Below are positions 1 through 6,090 of a stretch of DNA of 7,662 nucleotides, piece by piece. The number at the start of each line of letters is the position of its first letter. Within the stretch, counting starts at the first letter, position 1. Origin of the DNA: an uncultured Candidatus Saccharibacteria bacterium (lineage in GTDB: Bacteria > Patescibacteriota > Saccharimonadia > Saccharimonadales > Saccharimonadaceae); assembly GCA_938041005.1 (NCBI GenBank), contig CALHZJ010000103.1, positions 1 through 7,662 of the forward strand, written 5' to 3'. A program made the position numbers and the translations under genes. Under the pieces are notes generated by a model, which was not told the origin of the DNA, did not search any database, and saw nothing but the letters and a program-made list of their open reading frames with translations.

Positions 1-2792
1 ATTCGTATCTGCTTAGATTGACATATCAAGGTTTGTTGCAGCGTTACAATGGAGCTTCGAAGGAGGAGGCTGAAAAGTTGGACCCTGACGAGATTATTCC
101 GAGGTTATCTGATGAGGTTCGTGAGCGCGCTGAGATGGAGCTTGGCGTGATGGGGAATATGGGCTATGAAGGTTATTTCTTGATCGTTCAGGACTTTATC
201 AACTGGGGAAAATCTCAAGGAATTGTTTTTGGTCCAGGGCGCGGTAGTGCGGCTGGTTCGATTGTTGCATATGCATTGAACATTACGGATCTCGATCCTC
301 TAAAATACGGTTTGCTATTTGAGCGATTCCTTAATCCTGATCGTATTTCTATGCCCGACATCGACGTCGATATTCAGGATACGCGTCGCGACGAAGTGAT
401 TGAATATTGTGCGAAAAAATATGGCGAAGATCACGTCAGTAATATTGCAACGTTCGGTAAGATGTTTGGTCGTATGGCAGTGCGTGATGTTGCCAGGGTT
501 TTGGAAGTTCCGTACGCTGAGAGCGACCGCTTGGCGAAGTTAGTTCCGCCGCCAAACCAGGGGCGTCACATTCCGTTGTCTGTGAGTATTAAAGAGGATG
601 CGGACCTTCGGAATGAGTATGAAAATAATCCGACTGCAAAGGAAGTTCTGGATTATGCAATTCAGTTGGAAGGGACGATTCGTAGCCACGGCGTTCATGC
701 CTGTGGCGTGGTGATTGCGCCAGATACGTTGGCCAACTATATTCCGCTTGAAATGGCGCAAAAGGGCGTGGTGGCAACTCAGTTCCCGATGGGTGAGGTT
801 GAAGAGCTGGGTCTATTGAAGATGGACTTTTTGGGGCTTTCGAACCTTACGATTATTAATAACGCCATGAGGATTATCCGAAAAGCTTACAAGAAAGATA
901 TTAATCTTTCAGAGTTGCCGCTTGATGATAAAAAGACCTATGAGCTGTTTCAGCGCGGCGACACGACTGGCGTATTCCAGTTGGAATCGGCGGGAATGAA
1001 GCGATATTTGCGCGGACTGAAGCCGACTACGTTTGAAGATATTATTGCTATGGTGGCTCTTTATCGTCCGGGCCCGATGCAGTTTATTGACAGCTTTATT
1101 AGGCGTAAACACGGCGAAGAAGAGATAACTTATTTGCATTCTGGAATGAAAAACTCGCTGAAAAATACTTACGGAATTTTGGTCTATCAGGAGCAGTTTA
1201 TGCAGATTTCTAAGGAATGGTGTGGATTTACTGGCGGTCAGGCTGACACGTTGCGTAAGGCTGTTGGTAAGAAGAAAATTGACTTAATGAAAAAGGTCAA
1301 GCCTGAATTTGTCGAGGGTGCGGTTAAAGTTGGTGGCGCAACTAAGGAAATTGCGGAAACTTTCTGGACTCAGCTGGAAGAGTTCGCCAATTATTGTTTC
1401 AATAAGTCGCATGCCGCTTGTTATGGTTTGATCGCCTATTGGACGGCTTATTTGAAAGCGCATTATCCTGACGCGTTTATGGCGGCGCTTATGACTAGCG
1501 ACCATGACGACACTGATCGTCTGGCGATTGAAATTACCGAATGTAAGCATATGGGAATTAGCGTGCTGAGTCCTGATGTAAACGAATCGTTCGTTGAGTT
1601 TGCTGTGGTGCCGAATGAGAATAAAATTCGTTTCGGAATGTCGGCAGTAAAGGGCGTTGGTGTTGGTGCGGTCGAGGAAGTCTTGCGGGCGCGTGAGGAG
1701 GGTGTGTTCTTGTCGGTGGAAGATTTTGCCAAGCGTGTTTCGACCAGTAAATTTAATCGCAAGGCTTGGGAGTCGTTGATTAAATCTGGTGCGTTTGATG
1801 ATATGGGCGATCGATCTGATTTGCTGTTCAATCTGGATTCCATTACGTCATTTGCGTCCAAACTCCAAAAAGAAGCCGCCAGTGGACAGACAAACTTATT
1901 CGGAATGTTGGGTGGCGATGATGCGGCGAGTGTCCAATCGACTCTTCATCTCCAGAAGGCTCCTGTAAAACACGACGATAAAGAACGCTTGATGTGGGAG
2001 CGAGAATTGTTAGGACTGTACATCTCGGCGCATCCGCTTGATAGGTATGAAACATATTTGAGCGAGCAAACTCAACCGTTGACGCAATTAGTTCCTGAAT
2101 ACGACAGCCGAATGATGACGGTCGGGGGAATTATTAGCACCGTTCGTACAATTGTCACAAAAAGCGGTTCGAAAATGGCGTTCGTGGGAATTGAGGATAA
2201 ATTCGGCGAGGGTGAAATAATTGTTTTTCCAAATCTATATGAGAAAGTTGGCGCTAAGTTGGTTCAGGACGCGGTGATTCGAGTTTCTGGTAAAAATTCA
2301 GCTCGAGATCGTGACGGAAATTTGGGCAATGAAAGTAAACTAATTGCCGATGATATTATTGTGATTACGGATAACGATATCAATGGCTATGAGTCTACTG
2401 GCCGTAAAATGGATGCGCCAAAAATTAGCTCTGCCGTTAAAAAAGAGCGCCGTGAAGCTTATCGTAATCAGAAAAATGGAGCTTCTCCGAAGTCTGCCGT
2501 AAAGAATGACGCCACCAAACCGCAGCCAAAAACTCATTCGGCGCCTGTTAATGTTGCGCCAGAAATTCCCGCTTCAAAGTTATTTGTGTATATTAAAGAT
2601 CCGAATGACCATTCGCGGTTAGTGAAAATGAAGTCTGTTTGCGGCGAGAATGCTGGCACGACTGACGTGGTTTTGGTGCTGGGCGAGAAAGAAAAATCAG
2701 CCATGCGTCTGCCGTTTAAGGTGGATGCTAATGACAATCTATTAAACCAATTAAAAAACACTCTGGGTGAAGAGTGTGTAGTTCTAAAGTGA
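1..2792 (+). CDS. dnaE: DNA polymerase III alpha subunit (DnaE), 5'-truncated by window edge
   Basis: Catalytic subunit of the replicative DNA polymerase. The frame is open to base 3 with no stop, so the TTG at 18 is an internal Leu codon and the true start lies upstream. By comparison with E. coli DnaE about 300 N-terminal residues (PHP domain and first part of the palm) are missing. Numbering residues from base 18: GPGRGS at 72-77; catalytic Asp pair in PDIDVD at 114 and 116 (bases 357-365); third catalytic Asp in KMDFLG at 270 (bases 825-827); FNKSH at 461-465; a helix-hairpin-helix-like KGVGVG segment near 545; an internal clamp-binding motif QTNLF at 624-628; an OB-fold from about 699 to 790; a Lys/Ala/Pro-rich linker at about 791-852; and a C-terminal domain to 924 resembling the tau-binding end of E. 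coli DnaE. The gene ends with tandem in-frame stops TGA-TAG. The identification is very secure, and all three polymerase acidic residues are present. Confidence 0.97.
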   Translation, partial: SYLLRLTYQGLLQRYNGASKEEAEKLDPDEIIPRLSDEVRERAEMELGVMGNMGYEGYFLIVQDFINWGKSQGIVFGPGRGSAAGSIVAYALNITDLDPLKYGLLFERFLNPDRISMPDIDVDIQDTRRDEVIEYCAKKYGEDHVSNIATFGKMFGRMAVRDVARVLEVPYAESDRLAKLVPPPNQGRHIPLSVSIKEDADLRNEYENNPTAKEVLDYAIQLEGTIRSHGVHACGVVIAPDTLANYIPLEMAQKGVVATQFPMGEVEELGLLKMDFLGLSNLTIINNAMRIIRKAYKKDINLSELPLDDKKTYELFQRGDTTGVFQLESAGMKRYLRGLKPTTFEDIIAMVALYRPGPMQFIDSFIRRKHGEEEITYLHSGMKNSLKNTYGILVYQEQFMQISKEWCGFTGGQADTLRKAVGKKKIDLMKKVKPEFVEGAVKVGGATKEIAETFWTQLEEFANYCFNKSHAACYGLIAYWTAYLKAHYPDAFMAALMTSDHDDTDRLAIEITECKHMGISVLSPDVNESFVEFAVVPNENKIRFGMSAVKGVGVGAVEEVLRAREEGVFLSVEDFAKRVSTSKFNRKAWESLIKSGAFDDMGDRSDLLFNLDSITSFASKLQKEAASGQTNLFGMLGGDDAASVQSTLHLQKAPVKHDDKERLMWERELLGLYISAHPLDRYETYLSEQTQPLTQLVPEYDSRMMTVGGIISTVRTIVTKSGSKMAFVGIEDKFGEGEIIVFPNLYEKVGAKLVQDAVIRVSGKNSARDRDGNLGNESKLIADDIIVITDNDINGYESTGRKMDAPKISSAVKKERREAYRNQKNGASPKSAVKNDATKPQPKTHSAPVNVAPEIPASKLFVYIKDPNDHSRLVKMKSVCGENAGTTDVVLVLGEKEKSAMRLPFKVDANDNLLNQLKNTLGEECVVLK

Positions 2793-2793
2793 T

Positions 2794-2848
2794 AGTTAGC
2801 CCGCTGACAGAGGTCTCAGCCGGAGCTGATTGCTCTGGCGGGCTAACT
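2794..2848. terminator. Long interrupted hairpin between convergent genes, possible bidirectional terminator
   Basis: A perfect 11-bp outer stem pairs 2794-2804 (AGTTAGCCCGC) with 2838-2848. Inside it, 2808-2812 (CAGAG) pairs with 2833-2837, and 2816-2820 (TCAGC) pairs with 2825-2829 around a CGGA tetraloop. A symmetric 3x3 internal loop and a 3-nt bulge interrupt the stem. It starts 2 nt after the dnaE stop and also lies just beyond the stop of the convergent small gene, so it sits where a shared transcript end is expected. Neither side has a clear U-tract, so it is not a textbook intrinsic terminator. It could instead be a 3'-end protecting or processing structure. Confidence 0.5.
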
Positions 2849-2866
2849 TAATCATCTGTCAGCGGG
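2800..2866. repeat. Second inverted repeat competing with the outer hairpin
   Basis: An exact 11-bp inverted repeat: 2800-2810 (CCCGCTGACAG) is the reverse complement of 2856-2866 (CTGTCAGCGGG). Its left arm shares bases 2800-2804 with the left arm of the 2794-2848 hairpin, so the two folds exclude each other in RNA read from either strand. The right arm covers the stop codon of the convergent small gene (2859-2861). The repeat is seen directly; any switching role is inference. Confidence 0.6.
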
Positions 2867-3153
2867 ACTTGCGCCCCTGAAGTCTTTCGCGCTCTTTGAT
2901 GCAACCCCTATAATAAAAGGTTGCATATGCGATTGAGAGTACGAAGTACCATATATACATCAGCTCCTTTTGATACTGAGGTCTAACCGGCAATTCGCCC
3001 ACCATGAAGTAGGCGAAGAAAAGTAACAGCCATACCGCCGAGGCGATGGCTAGTGCATGCAATCCGCGACTAACCCCCCGAGGGAGCTTTGTAGCTATAC
3101 CATGAGATATACATGGTTGCCATGATTGTAAAGATGAAGAAAATGTCAAACAT
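2859..3153 (-). pseudogene. Small predicted three-helix membrane protein, frame broken at a G6 run
   Basis: Not recognised as a known family. Reading the minus strand from the ATG at 3153 gives a hydrophobic N-terminus (MFDIFFIFTIMATMYISWY) and then a stop (TAG, 3072-3070) after 27 residues. The next frame is open to a TGA at 2861-2859 and encodes two further hydrophobic segments (ALAIASAVWLLLFFAYFMVG and LMYIWYFVLSIAYATFYY) and a basic tail. Removing one base from the G6 run (plus-strand C6, 3074-3079) joins them into about 97 residues with three membrane segments. In that fusion the middle loop and C-terminal tail are both basic, which suits a cytoplasmic location for both. Start evidence: AAAGGG (3168-3163) lies 9 nt before the ATG, an in-frame TAG lies two codons upstream, and a strong promoter lies further upstream. 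Alternatives: two coupled mini-genes, a programmed +1 shift, a real mutation, or a sequencing indel. A TTG start at 3149 in the second frame is possible but gives a non-hydrophobic N-terminus. Confidence 0.5.
3070..3153 (-). CDS. 27-residue hydrophobic reading frame (5' part of the broken membrane gene)
   Basis: This is the frame that the Shine-Dalgarno-like AAAGGG and the upstream promoter actually serve. It encodes one membrane-spanning segment rich in Ile, Phe, Met and Tyr, followed by SYKAPSGG and a TAG stop. If it is translated as it stands, it is a single-helix membrane peptide. The next frame could then be reached by re-initiation or by +1 slippage on the G6 run just before the stop. 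I consider it more likely the N-terminus of the three-helix protein than an independent gene. Confidence 0.4.
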   Translation of the reverse strand: MFDIFFIFTIMATMYISWYSYKAPSGG

Positions 3154-3183
3154 TTTCTAAAACCCTTTCATTCCTAGGGACTA

Positions 3184-3209
3184 CCTTCTCCGGGGGATTC
3201 CGAAGAAGG
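3184..3209 (-). promoter_or_regulatory. Hairpin at the extreme 5' end of the small-gene leader
   Basis: Bases 3184-3193 and 3200-3209 form a 10-bp stem around a 6-nt loop. On minus-strand RNA all ten positions pair, one of them as a G-U wobble. On plus-strand RNA the same position is a C-A mismatch, so the structure fits the minus transcript better. From the promoter position transcription should start near 3211, which places the hairpin within the first few nucleotides of the mRNA. 5' hairpins of this kind commonly stabilise transcripts. The TTTTAT that follows on the plus strand (3211-3216) leaves open a weak terminator for read-through from dnaE. Confidence 0.5.
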
Positions 3210-3217
3210 CTTTTATA

Positions 3218-3246
3218 AATATAACATATATGCTTAATAAAGTCAA
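3218..3246 (-). promoter_or_regulatory. Strong sigma70-type promoter for the small membrane gene
   Basis: On the minus strand TTGACT (3246-3241), a 17-nt spacer and TATATT (3223-3218) match the -35/-10 consensus at optimal spacing. The predicted start near 3211 gives a leader of about 58 nt containing the 5' hairpin and an AAAGGG ribosome-binding site. It lies downstream of the methyltransferase stop, so the small gene can be transcribed independently. Confidence 0.65.
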
Positions 3247-3284
3247 TAAGCAGACTTGAGGGATTTATTTATTTGTTGTTGAGA

Positions 3285-3845
3285 TTATTTCGTTCTCGGG
3301 AAAATCAGTCCGAACAGCGCAATTCCTGTTGCGACCGACACGTTGAATGATTCTTTTTGGCCGAACATCGGGATTTCTACGGTGAAGTCGCAATTGTCCA
3401 AAAGTTCTGGCGTGATTCCGTAGACTTCTTCTCCGAGTAGCAGCGCAAATTTTTCAGGCGGCTGAAATTCTGGCAACATCACACTATCTTTTGATTGCTC
3501 CAGCGCGATAATTGGCAGGTTTTCTGTTCGCTGATTTTCTTTAATCCAATCGTTAATATCTTCATAAAACTCAAACGGCACCAAACTCTCCGCACCCAAA
3601 GCAGTTTTATGAATTTGGCTGGTGATTTTCTCACGAATATGCGGCAGGCGAGGGTCTTCGGATCGAATTTCTCCATCGACAAGCGCGCAAGCAGGTGCCT
3701 TGCTGCATAAACTCAATTCTGGATACGGCGTGTAGCCACTAAGAATAATCTTTTTTATACCAAATCCTTCGGCTGTGCGAAAAATTGCCCCAACATTATG
3801 CGTCGAGCGAATATTGTGGACTAACAGAGTAATTTCTGGATTCAT
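3285..3845 (-). CDS. TrmH/SpoU-family RNA 2'-O-methyltransferase
   Basis: A complete 186-residue SPOUT-class methyltransferase, which uses S-adenosylmethionine to methylate ribose 2'-OH in tRNA or rRNA. All three SpoU motifs are present: motif 1, NIRSTHNVGAIFRTAEGFG (residues 11-29) with the conserved Asn17 and Arg23; motif 2, LLLGEEVYGI (135-144); and motif 3, from EIPM to FNVSVA (157-172), which builds the trefoil knot and cofactor pocket. The segment DPRLPH followed by EKITSQIHKTALGAE is typical of small SpoU proteins of this type. There is no N-terminal substrate-binding extension, so it is the minimal catalytic domain, and the target nucleotide cannot be told from sequence. The ATG at 3845 is fixed by the start of homology and by a TATAAT box only 6 nt upstream. 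No terminator is visible after the stop. Confidence 0.9.
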   Translation of the reverse strand: MNPEITLLVHNIRSTHNVGAIFRTAEGFGIKKIILSGYTPYPELSLCSKAPACALVDGEIRSEDPRLPHIREKITSQIHKTALGAESLVPFEFYEDINDWIKENQRTENLPIIALEQSKDSVMLPEFQPPEKFALLLGEEVYGITPELLDNCDFTVEIPMFGQKESFNVSVATGIALFGLIFPRTK

Positions 3846-3851
3846 ATTACT

Positions 3852-3860
3852 ATTATATCA
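3852..3860 (-). promoter_or_regulatory. Extended -10 promoter for the methyltransferase, predicted leaderless
   Basis: The minus strand reads TGATATAAT (3860-3852), a perfect -10 hexamer with the TGn extension. It ends 6 nt before the ATG at 3845. A start site 7 nt downstream falls on the A of the ATG, so the mRNA would have no 5' leader and no ribosome-binding site. No good -35 hexamer is visible at 16-18 nt spacing, as is usual for extended -10 promoters. Confidence 0.65.
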
Positions 3861-3881
3861 CTCGTAAAACCGTAAGCTTTT

Positions 3882-3890
3882 TGGTATAAT
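3882..3890 (+). promoter_or_regulatory. Extended -10 promoter for the secretion/pilus ATPase, predicted leaderless
   Basis: The plus strand reads TGGTATAAT (3882-3890), again a perfect -10 hexamer with the TGn extension, ending 6 nt before the ATG at 3897. The expected start site coincides with the ATG. There is no recognisable -35 and no Shine-Dalgarno sequence. The geometry is the same as that of the divergent promoter on the other strand. Confidence 0.65.
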
Positions 3891-3896
3891 TTTCAT

Positions 3897-5519
3897 ATGG
3901 ATGAAGATAAAATTCAGGCGCGGCGCCGTGAGCAAGATGAGGAAGCGACTCGTCGTCGAGCGTCAATTTTAGGACTTCAATATCTTGACGGGCGGGAATT
4001 TGAAGAAACTTTACCTTTGCTTAAGGGTGTTTTAACGATAGAAGAAATGTATAAGGGTCGGCTAGTTCCGCTGGCTTTTAATGAGGAAGATCAGTCTTAT
4101 CGATTTGGTGTTACGTCACAAACTTCTGAATCGTTGATGAAGCGGATGCGAGATCAATACGTTGAAAATGGCAAGCGAATCTTCTTCTTCTTAATTTCTG
4201 GTTCGGCGTTTCGGTCAATTATGCTCAGGTTTGATCCGCCAAAAAAAGTGATTTACGATAACATCGAAATTGCCAAGGAGGGTGATAGCGATACTCTGGC
4301 GCAGGTTACTCAGACTTTGGCTTCCGTGGGCACAAATGACGTGTTTAATTATTTGATTGACCAAGCGGATTTATTGGGTGCGTCGGATATTCATATTGAG
4401 AACCAGCGCGAATCGATTCGAATTCGGATGCGTGTTGATGGAGCCCTACATACGGTGGCGGAGCTTAGCAGGGATAGATATCGAGTTATTATGGCGACTT
4501 TGGCATCTCGTGCAAATATTTCTACCGCCTCCAGAGAGCCTCAATCTGGACATATGCAGCAGGAAATTCATAGAGATGGCGCATCGCACGTGCTGAATTT
4601 GCGTGTGGAAGCCGTGATGACGGTGTATGGCTTGGACTTGGTACTTCGATTGTTTAACTTTGATGAATCAATGTTGAACTTGGATCTATTGAGTATTTCA
4701 AAGAAAGAGCGCGAACAAATCGATGAAGTTATTTCTCATCCGCGCGGGATGTTGTTGATGGTTGGTCCAACTGGTTCAGGAAAATCCACGACGTTATATA
4801 GTATTTTGAACGCTCTTAATACTCAGGATCGAAAGATTATTACATTGGAAGATCCTGTAGAAAATACGATTCCTGGGATTGCTCAGATTCCAATTGATAC
4901 GACAAATGGACAGAAATTTGCTGACGGTTTGCGTAGTGTTTTGCGCCTTGACCCAGACGTGGTGATGGTTGGTGAGATCCGCGACAATGAAACTGCGAAG
5001 ACTGCGATTCAGGCGTCAATTACGGGACACTTGGTACTGTCTAGCTTCCACGCCAATTCGACTGCGGCGGCGTTTAGTCGTATGATCGATATGATTGGGC
5101 AAAATCCGATTTTTAGCTCGGCGGTTCGGCTGGTTATTGCACAGCGACTAGTGAGAAGATTGTGGGATGATAGCAAGGAAGAATATGAGCCAGATGAGGC
5201 GACCCGTAAGTGGGTGAAAGAAGTCTTGAAGGATTTGCCAGAGAATGTTGATTGCCCAGATTTGGATACGTTTAAGCTTTGGCGTGCAGTGCCGACAGAT
5301 GACGTGCCGTTCGGCTATAAGGGGCGAATTCCGGTAATGGAGCAGTTGGTTGTAAGCGAGAATATTCAAAAGTTCCTGCGCGGCGATGTTGAGGATGTTC
5401 ATACGGAAGCGATTGAAAAGGTCGCAAAAGAAGACGGCATGGTGACGTTACTTCAAGCTGGCGTGTTGGCGGCTCTTCGTGGCGAAACAACATTAGAAGA
5501 AGTCAATAGAGTAATATAA
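3897..5519 (+). CDS. GspE/PilB-family type II secretion / type IV pilus assembly ATPase
   Basis: Hexameric cytoplasmic motor ATPase that powers pilin or pseudopilin polymerisation. At 540 residues it has near-normal family length. Residues 1 to about 110 form a charged N-terminus followed by an MshEN/T2SSE_N-like domain. The N2 region contains ASDIHIE (162-168) and the Arg-rich IRIRMRVDG. The ATPase core has Walker A GPTGSGKST (290-298, Lys296), an Asp box TLEDPVE (Glu318, Asp319), Walker B DPDVVMVGEIRD with Glu360, and a His box TGHLVLSSFHAN (His378, His385). It ends with the usual C-terminal TTLEEVNRVI. The CxxC pairs that bind zinc in GspE and PilB are absent: the whole protein has one cysteine (453). 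The N1 domain and length argue against a PilT retraction ATPase. No other pilus gene lies in the window, so T4P versus T2SS cannot be decided here. Type IV pili are the likelier role if this is a Saccharibacterium. Confidence 0.93.
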   Translation: MDEDKIQARRREQDEEATRRRASILGLQYLDGREFEETLPLLKGVLTIEEMYKGRLVPLAFNEEDQSYRFGVTSQTSESLMKRMRDQYVENGKRIFFFLISGSAFRSIMLRFDPPKKVIYDNIEIAKEGDSDTLAQVTQTLASVGTNDVFNYLIDQADLLGASDIHIENQRESIRIRMRVDGALHTVAELSRDRYRVIMATLASRANISTASREPQSGHMQQEIHRDGASHVLNLRVEAVMTVYGLDLVLRLFNFDESMLNLDLLSISKKEREQIDEVISHPRGMLLMVGPTGSGKSTTLYSILNALNTQDRKIITLEDPVENTIPGIAQIPIDTTNGQKFADGLRSVLRLDPDVVMVGEIRDNETAKTAIQASITGHLVLSSFHANSTAAAFSRMIDMIGQNPIFSSAVRLVIAQRLVRRLWDDSKEEYEPDEATRKWVKEVLKDLPENVDCPDLDTFKLWRAVPTDDVPFGYKGRIPVMEQLVVSENIQKFLRGDVEDVHTEAIEKVAKEDGMVTLLQAGVLAALRGETTLEEVNRVI

Positions 5520-5548
5520 TTGACTTTATATCCATAAACTGATAAAAT
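5520..5548 (+). promoter_or_regulatory. Promoter for the unknown locus, overlapping the end of the ATPase gene
   Basis: TTGACT (5520-5525), a 17-nt spacer and TAAAAT (5543-5548) preceded by TGA, so it has both a good -35 and an extended -10. The -35 begins right after the TAA stop of the ATPase gene. The expected start site (about 5555) lies 1-2 nt before the ATG at 5557, again predicting a leaderless or near-leaderless mRNA. No Shine-Dalgarno sequence is visible. Confidence 0.6.
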
Positions 5549-5556
5549 ATTAGTTT

Positions 5557-6090
5557 ATGAGCGAAAGACAACGGGATGGTTGTGCTGTTAAAGGTGAACT
5601 ATCTCATACAGAAGATCTTAATAAAAACTACATAAGTCAAATTATAGATTATGTAGAGTTTATTATTGAGCATGTACCGTTTCTTGTTGAAGGTGAGGAG
5701 TTGCGCGGTGAATATCAAGAATCTTATGAGAAGATTCTTGGGTCGTTTCAGCAAATTGAGGAGGAGTATAACAAGCTTTCAGATTGTATAGAGATAGATT
5801 TTGATATAGAGGAAGTCAAAGAATCGTTAAGAAGTATATTTAATGGAACATACGAGAAATTTATAAGGGAAAATCTTAGTGTAGTTTTTCCCGAAAAGCT
5901 GGCGGAAGTGAATATTCCAGAATTTTGCCAAGCTGAAAAGTATGTGATTCCCGATGTAAAACGATGGCAGCATGCTAATAAAATAATTAGTCCTGAACTT
6001 GCAGATAGTGAATATATGGACTTTATCGCAGAGGCAAGAGAGGCTGTAACTAAGAGCCTTACTAAGGATGGGGCTTTTTGGTCTACCTGA
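5557..6090 (+). CDS. Unrecognised acidic helical protein, possibly the N-terminal part of a split gene
   Basis: 177 residues that I do not recognise. There is no signal peptide, membrane segment or catalytic motif. It is rich in Glu, Asp, Lys and Ile. A long helical, coiled-coil-prone stretch runs over about residues 47-110, with many E/K/L/I positions (for example QQIEEEYNKLSD), suggesting a soluble, protein-binding or oligomerising domain. The start is set by a strong promoter placed 1-2 nt upstream of the ATG. The frame ends in AFWST-TGA inside the next reading frame, which overlaps by 23 nt. One base fewer in the T5 run at 6075-6079 would continue it as DGAFGLPDDF into the downstream frame. 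Codon use looks more A+T-rich than in dnaE. It is a real coding region, but its C-terminus is uncertain. Confidence 0.7.
   Translation: MSERQRDGCAVKGELSHTEDLNKNYISQIIDYVEFIIEHVPFLVEGEELRGEYQESYEKILGSFQQIEEEYNKLSDCIEIDFDIEEVKESLRSIFNGTYEKFIRENLSVVFPEKLAEVNIPEFCQAEKYVIPDVKRWQHANKIISPELADSEYMDFIAEAREAVTKSLTKDGAFWST

Noticed and set aside
18..20. TTG at 18 as the start of dnaE
   Set aside because: The frame is open upstream to the window edge and the protein lacks the PHP domain, so this is an internal Leu codon.
540..2761. Minus-strand frames within dnaE, and similar opposite-strand frames in the other genes
   Set aside because: They lie wholly inside strongly conserved coding regions, show no family motifs and have no promoters or ribosome-binding sites, so they are shadows.
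2908..2913. TATAAT on the plus strand as a promoter antisense to the small gene
   Set aside because: There is no TGn extension and no -35 match at suitable spacing (TTTCGC at 17 nt), so it is probably chance.
3157..3171. Minus-strand mini-frame ATG AAA GGG TTT TAG just before the small gene
   Set aside because: Four codons with no spaced ribosome-binding site; its AAAGGG is better read as the Shine-Dalgarno sequence of the ATG at 3153.
2793..3211. A large structured RNA (RNase P RNA or tmRNA) in the region between dnaE and the methyltransferase
   Set aside because: I looked for the RNase P GAGGAAAGUCC and ACAGA-type cores and for a tmRNA-like T-arm and tag frame on the minus strand and found none. 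Hydrophobic coding segments explain the region better.
3184..3214. Intrinsic terminator on the plus strand for dnaE read-through
   Set aside because: The stem has a C-A mismatch on plus RNA and only four T follow; it also lies about 400 nt past dnaE. Kept only as a minor alternative to the leader hairpin.
6088..6090. TGA as a sense codon extending the first unknown frame
   Set aside because: Reading through TGA-TGA gives only a few residues before a TAG, and dnaE also ends in TGA, so recoding is not supported.
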